Of a stretch of 64,000 nucleotides of DNA, positions 25,172 through 35,476 are shown piece after piece. Where the stretch lies: positions 62,001-126,000 of the forward strand of contig NZ_ASCA01000059.1 in NCBI RefSeq assembly GCF_002760245.1, written 5' to 3'. The DNA comes from Streptococcus suis YS161 (lineage in GTDB: Bacteria; Bacillota; Bacilli; Lactobacillales; Streptococcaceae). Every line of letters begins with the position of its first letter. Position 1 is the first letter of the stretch. A program made the position numbers and the translations under genes. Below the pieces are notes generated by a model. The model worked only from the letters and a program-made list of their open reading frames with translations, did not search any database and was not told where the DNA came from.

Positions 25172-25771
25172 TTAAAATAAATTAATGAGGCGCATCGGGT
25201 GCATATTAAAACGAACCTGTCTAGCATAGTAGATATTTCCACCATTTACATATAACTTCCCACCATTCAGCAAAGCCAAGGGATGAAAATAGGTATATGT
25301 TTCTTCTGTAGTATTCCCTAAGCTTGGTGCTACTACTGTTCTGGAGTATTCTTTAGCTAAAGAGAGTGTATGTTCTCCACCATGCTCAGCAATATAGTCA
25401 ATATAGGCTGGACCGAAATTATATGCCTGAACTGCTGTCCAAACCTCTACTCCTTTTTCCTCAGCCAACCGTAGGTTTTCTGTTAGGTAGATAATTCCTT
25501 GCCTGATACTCTCTCTACTATCCGTGATAGTGTTAGCATAGCCAGTAGCGGACTCACTTGATTGCATGACATCTGCTTCTTGTCCCTTGGTTTCTGTGTA
25601 AATCATTGCTAGGACTAGTTCTTCATTAGCTGGTGTGTCGTTTTCAGCCAATACTTCTTGTACCATAGTTTGATAGGTCATCACTTGCTTGACTGCACTG
25701 TAGGTTTGATAGAATTTGTAACCAAGAAAAATCAGCAAAAGAAGTATCAGCGTACGTATCAGTTTTTTCAT
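25172..25771 (-). CDS. Lysozyme-like membrane-anchored protein (Pmp23 type)
   Basis: 199 residues. An N-terminal membrane anchor (about 3-22) is followed by a lysozyme_like domain with the catalytic Glu in [22 protein letters not shown] and AYNFG, as in the streptococcal Pmp23/YjbJ-like muramidases. It probably cuts peptidoglycan glycan strands in division or secretion. It is immediately downstream of the nucleoid-associated protein gene (one base), the same order as in pneumococcus. Confidence 0.8.
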   Translation of the reverse strand: MKKLIRTLILLLLIFLGYKFYQTYSAVKQVMTYQTMVQEVLAENDTPANEELVLAMIYTETKGQEADVMQSSESATGYANTITDSRESIRQGIIYLTENLRLAEEKGVEVWTAVQAYNFGPAYIDYIAEHGGEHTLSLAKEYSRTVVAPSLGNTTEETYTYFHPLALLNGGKLYVNGGNIYYARQVRFNMHPMRLINLF

Positions 25772-26746
25772 TTACTTGCTCTTTATGTCTTCAATATTTT
25801 TGATAAGAATAGAATAGGTCCCGTTGTCATTTTGAATAAACTCAACCGATTCTGCATCCTCATAGATTGCATTTGGCACAATCAACTCAATTCCGTTTGA
25901 TAAAGATAGCTTCTGATTTTCAAATTTCTTAAGTTGACGGCTACTATCAATTTCATCGAAGGAAATCTTATCAGGTATGACCCCTTTCAGTTGATCGACG
26001 AAATTTAAACGAGCGGTCAGGTTGTTATCGAATAACTGATCAGCCAATTTTTCGGGTGAAAGCTCATTATCTTCTTCCAAATTGTTAAAAATAGCTGATT
26101 TGACTTTCGATTGAAATTGAAAATCGCCTTGATGGAAATTGTCAGCAATCTTCTGTGCAGTTTGCTCTACTGCTTTGATTGATTTCTTTGCAGAAATAGC
26201 TGGTGTGACTTGCAGAAGATTATCTGAGAAATAATTGAGGAAGGCTCCATTGTGTTTGATTCTTTTCTCAATCAAATGATACTTCCGCGTTTGAAGATTG
26301 ACAATCAAGGCTTCATCAGGTGCTGAACCTGCTCCAGGTAAATTATTCTGGGTGATTTTTAAAGGACTTCCGCTTTCCAGACCAACATGGGCGAGATTTT
26401 CACGCAGGGTAATTCTTAGAAAGGCGAAATGCTCCACACCATTTCGTTCAAACTCTATGAAAATGAGGTCATTGGTTTTTAAATTCTCAGAAATTGAAAA
26501 TTCTTCTTTCCATAGATTAGCAATCTTGACAGAGTTGGTCAGTAGGTCACCATCTAAATAGTCAAGAAAAGGATTGTCGGGGTTAAATTGTCCTGTTTTT
26601 GCTTCATCAGAAAAGACACGTTTAATCTTTTTACGCAAGTATTCTTCTATTTTTGGGCTAACAGTCAAAAGCTGGTCGGAAAGGACCAGCTCTGTATCAT
26701 CAGGACTAAATTGATGTATGATGGCTTTTTTTACAAATATATCCAT
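25772..26746 (-). CDS. Nucleoid-associated protein, NdpA/YejK family
   Basis: 324 residues with the PF04245 pattern: N-terminal KKAIIHQFSPDDTELVLSDQLL, a central region with FAFLRI and the C-terminal FNNLEEDNELSPEKLADQLF. The E. coli relative YejK is nucleoid associated and sensitive to type II topoisomerase state; the Streptococcus role is not established. It overlaps the glyA stop by one base. Confidence 0.8.
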   Translation of the reverse strand: MDIFVKKAIIHQFSPDDTELVLSDQLLTVSPKIEEYLRKKIKRVFSDEAKTGQFNPDNPFLDYLDGDLLTNSVKIANLWKEEFSISENLKTNDLIFIEFERNGVEHFAFLRITLRENLAHVGLESGSPLKITQNNLPGAGSAPDEALIVNLQTRKYHLIEKRIKHNGAFLNYFSDNLLQVTPAISAKKSIKAVEQTAQKIADNFHQGDFQFQSKVKSAIFNNLEEDNELSPEKLADQLFDNNLTARLNFVDQLKGVIPDKISFDEIDSSRQLKKFENQKLSLSNGIELIVPNAIYEDAESVEFIQNDNGTYSILIKNIEDIKSK

Positions 26747-28005
26747 TATAAACCTTCGTAAAGTGGGAATTGATCTGTCAAAGCACGCACTTCTTGACGG
26801 ACTTCCTCAAGAGCAGTTTCATTTTCTGCATTTTCAAGTGCTTTGATAGTTAGTTGTGCAACCTTGCGAGCTTCCTCTACTCCAAAACCGCGAGCAGTAA
26901 TGGCCGCAGAGCCAATACGGATACCGCTTGTTTTAAATGGTGAGAGTTTTTCGTAAGGAATTGAGTTTTTATTGAGGGTGATGTTAACTTCATCTAAGAG
27001 ATGTTGAGCGACCTTACCATTTTCAACAACTTTGGTCACGTCAACGAGGAAGAGATGGTTGTCTGTTCCTCCTGTGATGACTTTAAAGTTAGGGTTTGCA
27101 AGGAAGACTTCGGCCATGGCCTTGCTGTTCTCAATCACTTTCTGAGCATAGTCTTTGAAAGCTGGGTCCAAAACTTCTTTGAAAGATACGGCTTTTGCAG
27201 CAATGACATGCTCTAATGGACCACCTTGGATGCCTGGGAAGATGGCTGAGTTGATTTTCTTGATGAGTTCTTCGTCATTGGTCAAAATTAAACCACCACG
27301 TGGCCCACGAAGAGTTTTATGAGTCGTAGTTGTTGTAATATGGGCATGTGGCACTGGGTTCGGATGAAGACCTGCTGCTACAAGACCAGCAATATGAGCC
27401 ATATCCACCATCAGTTTGGCACCCACTGCATCTGCAATTTCGCGGAATTTAGCAAAGTCAATTGTACGGGCATAGGCTGAAGCACCTGCTACAATCAATT
27501 TTGGCTGTACTTCTTTTGCTTGTTTTAAAATTGCATCGTAATCAAGCAAGCCAGTTTCTTCGTCAACATTGTAAGCTACAAAGTTGTAAGTTTGTCCTGA
27601 GAAGCTAACTGATGCACCGTGAGTCAAGTGACCACCTGCAGCTAAGTCCATTCCCATAACAGTGTCTCCTGGCTCAATCAAGGCCATGTAGGCAGCACAA
27701 TTGGCCTGGCTTCCTGAGTGTGGTTGAACGTTAGCAAATTTTGCACCGAATATTTCTTTAGCACGTTCAATAGCTAAACTTTCAACTACGTCAACGCATT
27801 CCGTACCGCCATAGTAACGACGACCTGGGTAACCTTCTGCGTATTTATTGGTCAAAATAGAACCTTGAGCTGCCATAACAGCTTTAGAAACAACGTTTTC
27901 AGACGCAATCAATTCGATATTATTTTGTTGGCGTTTTTCTTCAGCTTGGATAGCTTCCCAAACTTCTTTATCAAATTCTTTGTAGTTAACTTTGTCAAAA
28001 ATCAT
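26746..28005 (-). CDS. glyA: Serine hydroxymethyltransferase
   Basis: 419 residues with PLP lysine in [14 protein letters not shown] near residue 230 and ELIASENV at the N-terminus. It converts serine and tetrahydrofolate to glycine and 5,10-methylene-THF, feeding ThyA and DfrA encoded later in the window. It lies in the prfA-prmC-sua5-GNAT-glyA run of - strand genes. Confidence 0.97.
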   Translation of the reverse strand: MIFDKVNYKEFDKEVWEAIQAEEKRQQNNIELIASENVVSKAVMAAQGSILTNKYAEGYPGRRYYGGTECVDVVESLAIERAKEIFGAKFANVQPHSGSQANCAAYMALIEPGDTVMGMDLAAGGHLTHGASVSFSGQTYNFVAYNVDEETGLLDYDAILKQAKEVQPKLIVAGASAYARTIDFAKFREIADAVGAKLMVDMAHIAGLVAAGLHPNPVPHAHITTTTTHKTLRGPRGGLILTNDEELIKKINSAIFPGIQGGPLEHVIAAKAVSFKEVLDPAFKDYAQKVIENSKAMAEVFLANPNFKVITGGTDNHLFLVDVTKVVENGKVAQHLLDEVNITLNKNSIPYEKLSPFKTSGIRIGSAAITARGFGVEEARKVAQLTIKALENAENETALEEVRQEVRALTDQFPLYEGL

Positions 28006-28028
28006 ATACGGTACTCCTTTGTATTGGG

Positions 28029-28460
28029 CTAAATGTGCTTGATAAAACGCTTCTGCATTTTATCGGAGTGATAGCCATTCTTTTCGTAGAAAAGATGGGC
28101 TTGGAGACGACTTTCAGCAGAATTGAGGCGAATAAAATGGTAGCCCTCTTTCTGTGCAATTTGCTCAACGGCTTTCAGCAGGCTTGCTCCAATCCCTTGT
28201 CCTTGATGACCAGGCAAAACAGCTAGTCCGAGAATATTGAGGCCTGTATCCGAATAGAGACTTTCATAGACTTGTGCGTGAATGTAGCCTTGCACTGCGC
28301 CACTTATGTCATCTATATAGACCAACAAGATATGCCCCAATGTGCTCGTGCATCTAAAAAACTGTCGCTCAGTTTGTTCCAATGAACAATCATACCCTAA
28401 GGATTGAGCATTGATTTCTCGGATGACTACCAAGTCACTTTTCTCAATGGGACGAATCAT
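28029..28460 (-). CDS. GNAT family N-acetyltransferase (RimI-like position)
   Basis: 143 residues. The acetyl-CoA loop is [21 protein letters not shown] and the C-terminus [14 protein letters not shown] fits the GNAT fold. It overlaps the sua5 stop by four bases, so translation is coupled. Neighbours act on tRNA and release factors, but the acetylation target is not known. Confidence 0.85.
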   Translation of the reverse strand: MIRPIEKSDLVVIREINAQSLGYDCSLEQTERQFFRCTSTLGHILLVYIDDISGAVQGYIHAQVYESLYSDTGLNILGLAVLPGHQGQGIGASLLKAVEQIAQKEGYHFIRLNSAESRLQAHLFYEKNGYHSDKMQKRFIKHI

Positions 28461-29065
28461 AAAACTACCTCAAATTCTATTTCGGGAATGGCTTTCTGAA
28501 TCTCTTCGCGGCTGATAGCACCTTGGCGCAAAATCCGCGCTTTCTGTCCAGAAAGGTCCAAAATCGTTGAATCAATGCCTGTCAGAGCTTGGTCATCCTC
28601 AATGCCAGGCAAATCAACTGGAAATTGTGCCTGGATGTCCGAAAACTTCTTGCCGCTTTCGTTTCCTGAAATATTGGCGGACGGTCCAATAAGTGGGCCA
28701 GCCTCTGAAATCAAACGTAAGGTTTGTTCGTGATTGGGAAGACGAAAACCAACAGTATCCAGTCCAGAATTAACCCAAAAAGGAACGTTTTTGTTCGCTT
28801 TCAGGATAATCGTTAGCGGTCCTGGCATAAATCTATTATACAGTTTTTCCAGAAAAAAGGGTGTATTTTGACTGAAAAAATAAATATCGTTCAGATTTGA
28901 GACATTTAAGTTCATTGCCTTGTCCCTCGGACGCTGTTTCAACTGATAGACACGATTGACTGCATCTTCATTCAAGGCTTGGGCAAAAAGCCCATAGACT
29001 GTTTCAGTTGGAAGGATAACAGCACCACCATTTTCAAGAATTGTTCGGAGTTTATCCATTGTCAT
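28457..29065 (-). CDS. L-threonylcarbamoyladenylate synthase
   Basis: 202 residues of the Sua5/YrdC/TsaC family: GGAVILPTETVYGLFAQAL at the N-terminus, KQRPRDKAM, and GPSANISGNESG near residue 140. It makes threonylcarbamoyl-AMP from threonine, bicarbonate and ATP for t6A37 modification of tRNA. It overlaps prmC by 14 bases. Confidence 0.92.
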   Translation of the reverse strand: MTMDKLRTILENGGAVILPTETVYGLFAQALNEDAVNRVYQLKQRPRDKAMNLNVSNLNDIYFFSQNTPFFLEKLYNRFMPGPLTIILKANKNVPFWVNSGLDTVGFRLPNHEQTLRLISEAGPLIGPSANISGNESGKKFSDIQAQFPVDLPGIEDDQALTGIDSTILDLSGQKARILRQGAISREEIQKAIPEIEFEVVL

Positions 29066-29885
29066 CCGCTACGACCTTTCTATCCTGTCCAAATTGGTCT
29101 TTGAGGACTCTAATTCGCTTTTTTGGGAAATGCAGAGCGAGTAAGTCGGTTAGGTCTTGCCCTTGCTTGTAGCCAATTTCAAAGTAGAGTTTTCCTTTTT
29201 CCTTCAAAAATGCCCCTGCTTGCTCCGCAATTTGTCTATAGATAGCCATGCCATCTTCTTCCGCAAATAAGGCAAGATGAGGCTCAGAAGTCAATACATT
29301 GAGTCCAACTTCATCTGTGTCATCTGGTGAGATGTAGGGCGGATTGGAAACGATGATGTCAAAATGCCCTGTCACTGCTTGCAAGACATCCGATTCTAGA
29401 AAGTGAACAGAGACTTGGTTGGTTCTTGCATTTTCCTGAGCCACTGCTAGGGCATCCTTTGAAATGTCAACTGCTACCACTTCCCAATCAGATCTAGCTT
29501 TTGCAAGGGAAATAGCTATGGCACCGCTTCCTGTACCGATGTCTAATACACGCAAACCTGCTCTGCTATTTTCCTGCAAAATCAAATCAACTAATTCTTC
29601 CGTTTCAGGTCTTGGAATCAAGACTCGCTCATCCACTGCAAACTCCAAGCCATGAAAATCAGCCTTGCCGATAATGTACTGGGCAGGTCGGTGCTGGGAA
29701 AGTTGCTGAAAAATCGCATCAATCTCTTCTTTGTCAGTCGGTGTAACTTCCTGACGGAGCAGGAGGAGAAATTCCGTAAAGTTCAATCCCTTTAAGCCAC
29801 GAAAGGTGAAGGACAGGGATTCTGCCTCTTCACCGATTGCGACTAATTGTTCTTCGTATGCTGCAAATAATTGAGCGTAATTCAT
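29052..29885 (-). CDS. prmC: Release factor glutamine methyltransferase
   Basis: 277 residues. SAM-binding LRVLDIGTGSGAIAISLA near residue 115 and the catalytic NPPYIS near 185. It methylates the Gln of the GGQ motif in release factors. The gene directly upstream is its substrate prfA, with a one-base overlap. Confidence 0.95.
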   Translation of the reverse strand: MNYAQLFAAYEEQLVAIGEEAESLSFTFRGLKGLNFTEFLLLLRQEVTPTDKEEIDAIFQQLSQHRPAQYIIGKADFHGLEFAVDERVLIPRPETEELVDLILQENSRAGLRVLDIGTGSGAIAISLAKARSDWEVVAVDISKDALAVAQENARTNQVSVHFLESDVLQAVTGHFDIIVSNPPYISPDDTDEVGLNVLTSEPHLALFAEEDGMAIYRQIAEQAGAFLKEKGKLYFEIGYKQGQDLTDLLALHFPKKRIRVLKDQFGQDRKVVADDNG

Positions 29886-30964
29886 TATTTGTTAAGCTCT
29901 TCTAGTTTTTGCGTTTGATCGTAGAGGACAAGGGCATCGACGACTTCGTCCATCTTACCTGACAAGATAGTATCCAGCTTTTGCAAGGTTAAGCCGATAC
30001 GGTGGTCTGTCACACGGTTTTGTGGGAAGTTGTAGGTACGGATACGCTCTGAACGGTCACCTGTACCGATAGTTGATTTACGCTCAGCATCCTGCTCATC
30101 TTGGGCAATCTGTGCAAAGTGATCCGCAACACGGGCACGGATAATCTTCATAGCCTTTTCACGGTTTTTCTGCTGGGTCCGTTCTTCCTGCATCTCTACC
30201 TTGATGTTTGTTGGCAAGTGAACGATACGCACGGCAGTCGCAACCTTGTTGACGTTCTGACCACCGGCACCAGATGCATGGTAAATATCGACACGAAGAT
30301 CTTTTGGATCGATGTCATATTCCACTTCTTCAACTTCTGGCATGATCAGAACGGTTGCTGTTGAGGTGTGGACACGACCTTGGCTTTCTGTCACAGGGAC
30401 ACGTTGGACACGGTGAGCTCCTGATTCATACTTGAGTTTTGAATAAACGGATTGACCAGAGACCATGGCAACCACTTCCTTGATACCGCCGACACCATTA
30501 TAAGAAGCCTCCATGACTTCAAAACGCCAGCCTTGACCTTCTGCATACTTTTGGTACATGGTCAAAAGGTCTCCAGCAAAGAGGGCAGCTTCATCACCAC
30601 CTGCGGCACCACGGATTTCCAAGATGATGTTTTTGTCATCGTTAGGGTCTTTTGGTAAAAGAAGGATTTTCAGCTTTTCTTCGTAAACTTCTTTATCAGC
30701 CTTAGCTTGTTTGAGTTCTTCCTTAGCCATTTCCTCCAGGTCAGCGTCACCAGAAGATTCTTTAATCATCTCTTCTGCATCGACAATGTTTTGAAGTACA
30801 GTCTTATATTCGCGGTAGGCTGTTACTGTATCACGAGTTGCAGCCTCTTCCTTAGACAACTCCATAAAACGCTTGGTATCGCTGACTACATCAGGGTCGG
30901 ACAACAACTCACCAAGTTCCTCGTAGCGGTCTTCCACCGCCTGTAATTGATCATAGATGTTCAT
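29885..30964 (-). CDS. prfA: Peptide chain release factor 1
   Basis: 359 residues. The GGQ catalytic loop is in [18 protein letters not shown] near residue 235, and the stop-codon region includes [12 protein letters not shown] (P-x-T type motif). It reads UAA and UAG. Its Gln is the target of PrmC encoded just downstream. Confidence 0.97.
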   Translation of the reverse strand: MNIYDQLQAVEDRYEELGELLSDPDVVSDTKRFMELSKEEAATRDTVTAYREYKTVLQNIVDAEEMIKESSGDADLEEMAKEELKQAKADKEVYEEKLKILLLPKDPNDDKNIILEIRGAAGGDEAALFAGDLLTMYQKYAEGQGWRFEVMEASYNGVGGIKEVVAMVSGQSVYSKLKYESGAHRVQRVPVTESQGRVHTSTATVLIMPEVEEVEYDIDPKDLRVDIYHASGAGGQNVNKVATAVRIVHLPTNIKVEMQEERTQQKNREKAMKIIRARVADHFAQIAQDEQDAERKSTIGTGDRSERIRTYNFPQNRVTDHRIGLTLQKLDTILSGKMDEVVDALVLYDQTQKLEELNK

Positions 30965-30970
30965 AATTTT

Positions 30971-31088
30971 AAGATATTAAGGGCGTTAAACGAACAAAGC
31001 AAAAATAGGAGTTTTGACGAAGGACGAAAGCGTCCTAAGAAAAACTATCTTTTTTGCACAGTTCGTAGCCCGAATTCAGTTCCTTTCT
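30971..31088. repeat. Palindromic element A
   Basis: Outer arms GGGC...CGAAC and GTTCGTAGCCC, with a central hairpin AGGACG-AAAG-CGTCCT. It has the same layout as element B but different stem sequences. Confidence 0.6.
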
Positions 31089-31143
31089 AAAAATTTGGAG
31101 AGAACACACTTCTAGTTAGCTTGTAGGGCGTGTTCAGTTCTAT

Positions 31144-31260
31144 TAAGATACAAAGCCCGTTAAGCAAGCACAGTCAAAATAGGAATTTTGACCAAGTGTT
31201 ACAAACACTTGGAGAGATTATCTTTTTGACACAGCTTGTAGGGCGTGTTCAGTTCCTTTC
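31144..31260. repeat. Palindromic element B
   Basis: Outer arms GCCC...AAGC and GCTTGTAGGGC, an inner hairpin GTCAAAAT-AGGA-ATTTTGAC and a central hairpin CCAAGTGT-TACAA-ACACTTGG. Compared with element A, the outer stem bases are swapped on both sides. Confidence 0.6.
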
Positions 31261-31380
31261 TGTAATATGTAGGTCATGAAACAGGCACAGTTCGTAGCCC
31301 GTATTCAATTCCTTTGCCGTAGTATGTAAGTCATGAAAATTGGCACAGAGTCATAGGCAAATTCAGTTCATTTTCAAAAA

Positions 31381-31962
31381 TTAGGGTAAATCTTTAATTT
31401 CCGGTGAAAAATAATGTTTGCGACAGACAGGAATGTAGGTTTCATTGCCACCAATTTGGATTTGTTCTCCTTCATAGGTAGGTTTACCGTCTTGTGTTCG
31501 CAAAACCATGGTGGCTTTTTTAGAACAATATTGGCAGATTGTTTTGATTTCATCTAATTTATCAGCCAATAAGAGCAAATGTTGGGAACCTTCAAATAGT
31601 TCATTTCGGAAATCATTTTTAAGACCGAAAGCCATAACGGGTACATCTAATTCATCGACTACGCGAGCAAGTGCGTAGACATGATGACGTCGAAGAAATT
31701 GTGCTTCATCAATGAGAACACAGTAAGGACGCGGTTCCATTTTTTCGATAAAACCAAAGATATCCATATCATCGTCAATCGCTACCGCTTCACGTCGCAT
31801 ACCAATACGGCTTGAAACAACGCCAAAGGCATCACGAGTATCCAAGGCAGAGGTCATGATGACAACGGGCTTGCCTTGCTCTTCATAGTTATGGGCTACT
31901 TTAAGAATTTCAATGGTTTTGCCAGAATTCATCGTCCCATATTTATAATATAATTGAGCCAC
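31381..31962 (-). CDS. tdk: Thymidine kinase
   Basis: 193 residues. P loop YGTMNSGKT at about 7-15, DEAQF near 85, and zinc-binding cysteines in CQYC and CRKHYF. Phosphorylates thymidine with ATP in the salvage pathway. In streptococci tdk is often next to the 4-oxalocrotonate tautomerase gene; here 3.6 kb with a restriction system separates them. Confidence 0.96.
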   Translation of the reverse strand: MAQLYYKYGTMNSGKTIEILKVAHNYEEQGKPVVIMTSALDTRDAFGVVSSRIGMRREAVAIDDDMDIFGFIEKMEPRPYCVLIDEAQFLRRHHVYALARVVDELDVPVMAFGLKNDFRNELFEGSQHLLLLADKLDEIKTICQYCSKKATMVLRTQDGKPTYEGEQIQIGGNETYIPVCRKHYFSPEIKDLP

Positions 31963-32030
31963 TTTTCTCTTTCCAATCTTAAAATTTCACTCTTTCCATT
32001 TTATCATAATTTGACCATTTAGGAAATAGA

Positions 32031-32058
32031 AAAACAAGCCCGATTTGAGCTTGTTTGT
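32031..32058 (-). terminator. Terminator after the McrC-like gene
   Basis: AACAAGC and GCTTGTT stem around a GATTTGA-type loop, five bases after the stop at 32063. It is a 28-base match (one difference) to the hairpin at 35222-35249. Confidence 0.75.
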
Positions 32059-32062
32059 ACGA

Positions 32063-33316
32063 TTATAAGTTGATTTTTTCCAGCATCCGTTTTTCTTCAT
32101 TTTTCATCTGCTGACAAAAATCATCATATCCAGTGTAGGCTTGAGGAATTTGGAAGTAATAGCTAAATAGCTTTCCGCCCAATCCAGACAGTTCTCCAAT
32201 TTCTTCCAAACCAGATTTTTTAGTACTTGGTTGGATAAAACCGCCTTGTTTAGCTTGTAAAATATGCACATAAGTCGTTAACTGATTGTAGTCATTACGA
32301 CTATCCAAAAATCGTTTATACTTGGTATCGATTGGTATTCCTTGATAAACAAAATCAGGATAACGGGGCGAATGTACTGGATTTTTAAACAAATGGAGCG
32401 TTTTTAAATTTGAACCACGACCATAGTGCTCCCAATTTGTAACGTTTCCAATGTATTCCTCCCAAAGCCACGCAATATCAATGAGAAATCCGTTGATATT
32501 TTGGTCTTGGTTGCCAAAATGAATCTTTTCTTCCTGCAAAATTCGAATACAAAGATTTTGCAAGTGCCCATATTCTTCGTAATAGCCGTGCCTAAGAGGT
32601 GAATTGATATTTCTCAGCAACACAGTTTCTCTATCCATTAAAGAATAAGAAGGTGTTAGTTGTCGTATAATCTGGACATGTTCTCGAATGGTTGGTTCAG
32701 TGTCTAGGATGAAGGCTTGGTGATGACAAATTTTTTCAATGGTATGTCGAATAAGCTGGTTTACAGGATTGTCAAACGAAAACTCTCTGGTTTGATAGGC
32801 AATGCGACCTGTAAAAAGAGTATTTTGTCGGATATGCCGTGAAATGTCTATCCGTCCCCTAAGATGGCTGTCGTTGTAATTATTTTTAACATATTCTTTA
32901 TAAAACCCTTTGGACATAGCTTTATTCAAGTAATAAGGAAATAGAAAGACAAGCAAGTCATAGAAAGATTGATTTCGCTGGCTATTTAATTGATGCTTAG
33001 TAACGTTGTAATGTAGGACCGTTTCCAACATGTATTGTAGAAAGAAATCATCTCCATCGTCAAGACTAAACCTTGACCGAATCGTCATACTCTCCCCTTG
33101 ACCTGCAAGAAAACCAACCAGATTGCAGGTCCACCACTGTCCATTTCTCAATTCAAAGATAGATTGTTCTGCTCTCAGATCTGAAGATTGGTTTACATTT
33201 GGCGGAAAAAGCAGGAAATCTTCCCCAGCTAACTGCTTTAGGGTTCGATTACTTAAGTTTTCTAAAAGCACATTGGGGCTGATTTTTGAGTTGTCGGTGA
33301 CAAGATAGTGAACCAT
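32063..33316 (-). CDS. McrC-like nuclease subunit
   Basis: 417 residues, DNA cleavage subunit of a type IV McrBC-like restriction system. A PD-(D/E)xK centre is visible in PRYPDFVYQGIPIDTKYKR (Asp, then DTK) near residue 320. The N-terminal half carries the McrC pattern of a beta-rich domain that contacts the McrB AAA ring. It follows the McrB-like gene by five bases. No promoter of its own. Confidence 0.85.
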   Translation of the reverse strand: MVHYLVTDNSKISPNVLLENLSNRTLKQLAGEDFLLFPPNVNQSSDLRAEQSIFELRNGQWWTCNLVGFLAGQGESMTIRSRFSLDDGDDFFLQYMLETVLHYNVTKHQLNSQRNQSFYDLLVFLFPYYLNKAMSKGFYKEYVKNNYNDSHLRGRIDISRHIRQNTLFTGRIAYQTREFSFDNPVNQLIRHTIEKICHHQAFILDTEPTIREHVQIIRQLTPSYSLMDRETVLLRNINSPLRHGYYEEYGHLQNLCIRILQEEKIHFGNQDQNINGFLIDIAWLWEEYIGNVTNWEHYGRGSNLKTLHLFKNPVHSPRYPDFVYQGIPIDTKYKRFLDSRNDYNQLTTYVHILQAKQGGFIQPSTKKSGLEEIGELSGLGGKLFSYYFQIPQAYTGYDDFCQQMKNEEKRMLEKINL

Positions 33317-33321
33317 CAGCC

Positions 33322-35169
33322 CTACTCCCCGCCAAAATAGATTGATTGTACTTGCTCCAATTTTTCAGCAGAACGCGGGTCTCCACGGAAATAGTCTTTC
33401 AATAGCGGTTGGAGTTTATTGGTCCATAACGGAGCTTCATTTATAGTTAGCTCTGGCTTAGAAGTATCTTTGAAGTAACTAGCTCCGATCTGATAATCTG
33501 CGGACAAACCACAAATGGTCATAATTACCTGATTCAAGCGTGTCATCTGCTCTTTGACATCCTGAGGCAGGGCCATATTTTCAGCGGATTGTTCAGCAGT
33601 GATTTCTATAAAGGTAAATCTTCTTCGCATTGCAAAGTCAAATGTGTCAACTGATCGATCAATGTCATTCATAGTTCCAATGATGTAGACATTTTCTGGA
33701 ATATAGAATTTTTCAGTCGGATTCTTATGTAAATTTGCATACTGGGTAAAGACCGCTCCTTTGGGTCCTCTGTAACTTGGATCCAGTGAGAAGAAAAGTT
33801 CACCAAAAATTTTACTCATTTCTCCCCGATTTATTTCATCTATAATAAATACATAGGGTTTGTTTGTACTGGTTTGTTGGCTTTCTTTTAGCTTTGGCAG
33901 GATATAGGTTTCGAAAATTGGGGTTTTATAGGTTGAGTGGTAGTTCATTTCTCCCCACTTCCCAGTTTCCAAGTATTCACGAACATTTTCTAAGGTCAGA
34001 CTGGCTTCATAACCTCCAGGGACGATATAGGTGATATTATGACGGCTATTGACTTTAAAATGAAAATTCTTGAGCTCTATTACATCATTTCCAATGGATT
34101 GAACAAAATCATGCCAAATTGAGTTCATATCTGCATCCAATATTTGCCCAGCTTTAGCCTTCTCACAGAAAGTCTTAAATATTCCATCTCGTAACTGAAA
34201 ACCAAGACTGCTTCCTACATTTACAGGTCTAAGTCCTTCCACAAAGTCTGTGTAATCATAGCTTGGGTGAAATTGGACAAAACCAAGACGCTCTTGTTCT
34301 TCAACAGTGAGTTGCTCTATATCTTGGACACGTCCTCCACTGATGACATCAGCTGCAATCTGCTGGGCAAGATAGGTTTTGCCAGTCCCTGGGGCACCAC
34401 GAAAAATCACATTCTTTGCCTCTAACAAGGTCGGGCTATACTGATTATTCAAAAACATATCTTCTTCCTCCACTAGCTTGTCTAAAGACACTATCTCATT
34501 GCGAAAGTCCCACAAAATGGAACTAAGCAAATCAGCATTCAATTCTGGATGCCGTTCTGTAAGAATTTTCACTAGCTGATAATTTTGCTTATAAACTCCA
34601 CCTAGCTTCTCAAGCGAAAGCAATTTTCCCCAAATTTCTTTTTGGTTGGTTTGAAGATTGATACCTGTAAATACCTTTTGTTGACTATAAATACAGAGTA
34701 ATTTTGTAACCATTGACGAACGATTAAAGAAAGAATTTAAATTTAATTCGGCATGATCAAATTCTAAAGCTAACCCTCTCTGAATAATCGCAATCAAATC
34801 ATGTTTCAAACGAGAAAATGCTGTATCCAGTTCTTCAGGGTCTAACGGTTTATTATTCTGATTGCAATAGGAAGCCAGTTCCTTGCTCCAATATATCCCA
34901 AACTTTCCTGCATTACCACCACGGATTCCTAAATACAAATCTCGATATTTCCCATGTTCCAATTCGTAGCAGAGCGACTTATTTTCAGGGCCTTTGCCAG
35001 TCACATAGTCATCCAAATCCATATCCTTCAACCGTTCCAAGGGCCATGTCTGCAAGAAATCATCTGCTAATTTTTGGTTTTCCTCCTGCAACAATCTTGC
35101 CTTTGCCAGTAAATCAGACTGATTAGCAAGATACCATTCAGAAAAGTAATCTAGACTTATTTTTGACAT
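33322..35169 (-). CDS. McrB-like AAA+ GTPase
   Basis: 615 residues. An N-terminal region of about 240 residues of unclear fold probably recognises modified DNA. The AAA+ motor has Walker A GAPGTGKTY at 258-266, Walker B FIIDEINRGEMSKIFGE and the McrB signature NDIDRS in GTMNDIDRSVDTFDFAMRRRF. With McrC it should translocate and cut modified (for example methylated) phage DNA. The pair is the only phage-defence system seen in the window. It lies between tdk and the tautomerase gene, probably a later insertion. Confidence 0.87.
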   Translation of the reverse strand: MSKISLDYFSEWYLANQSDLLAKARLLQEENQKLADDFLQTWPLERLKDMDLDDYVTGKGPENKSLCYELEHGKYRDLYLGIRGGNAGKFGIYWSKELASYCNQNNKPLDPEELDTAFSRLKHDLIAIIQRGLALEFDHAELNLNSFFNRSSMVTKLLCIYSQQKVFTGINLQTNQKEIWGKLLSLEKLGGVYKQNYQLVKILTERHPELNADLLSSILWDFRNEIVSLDKLVEEEDMFLNNQYSPTLLEAKNVIFRGAPGTGKTYLAQQIAADVISGGRVQDIEQLTVEEQERLGFVQFHPSYDYTDFVEGLRPVNVGSSLGFQLRDGIFKTFCEKAKAGQILDADMNSIWHDFVQSIGNDVIELKNFHFKVNSRHNITYIVPGGYEASLTLENVREYLETGKWGEMNYHSTYKTPIFETYILPKLKESQQTSTNKPYVFIIDEINRGEMSKIFGELFFSLDPSYRGPKGAVFTQYANLHKNPTEKFYIPENVYIIGTMNDIDRSVDTFDFAMRRRFTFIEITAEQSAENMALPQDVKEQMTRLNQVIMTICGLSADYQIGASYFKDTSKPELTINEAPLWTNKLQPLLKDYFRGDPRSAEKLEQVQSIYFGGE

Positions 35170-35221
35170 ACAAACCTCCTATGTTATTCTATTATACTCT
35201 ATTTATATGTGTATGAACAAG

Positions 35222-35249
35222 AAAACAAGCCTGATTTGAGCTTGTTTGT
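35222..35249 (-). terminator. Terminator after the 74-residue membrane protein
   Basis: AACAAGC and GCTTGTT stem, two bases after the stop at 35252. Near-identical to the hairpin at 32031-32058; the two bracket the mcrBC-like pair as direct repeats. Confidence 0.75.
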
Positions 35250-35251
35250 TA

Positions 35252-35476
35252 TTAGGACCAAGGTAATGATAAGAAATTTCCGACACACTCAAAAATAATT
35301 TTAGCTGCTTTTGGTTTCCACTTGTATAGCATAACACATCCATAGATTAAGCTGAAGAAGGAGAATGTGATCAATAATGGGCCTTCCCATATACTTTTGG
35401 CAAAAACAGTTGCCACTAGATATAAAAATAATCCAGCGAGTAGGAACGATAAAATCATACGATAAAAATAGTTCAT
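35252..35476 (-). CDS. Small membrane protein, 74 residues
   Basis: Two hydrophobic helices (about 7-27 and 33-52) and a short amphipathic tail. AGGAGG lies nine bases before the chosen ATG; another ATG in a different frame lies only two bases after AGGAGG and is rejected. Upstream of the restriction genes on the same strand. Function unknown. Confidence 0.6.
   Translation of the reverse strand: MNYFYRMILSFLLAGLFLYLVATVFAKSIWEGPLLITFSFFSLIYGCVMLYKWKPKAAKIIFECVGNFLSLPWS

Larger units (their letters stand above)
30965..31380. repeat. Non-coding block of hairpin repeats between prfA and tdk
   Basis: 416 bases with no credible ORF. The block holds two structured elements (30971-31088, 31144-31260) and extra copies of their right arm at 31118, 31286 and 31344. 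The 23-base string at 31118-31140 recurs exactly at 31233-31255. From 31230 onward a unit of 56-58 bases repeats (31230, 31286, 31344), each starting CACAG and, except the last, ending near GTCATGAAA. It looks like a decaying tandem array of a small palindromic element. Confidence 0.7.
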
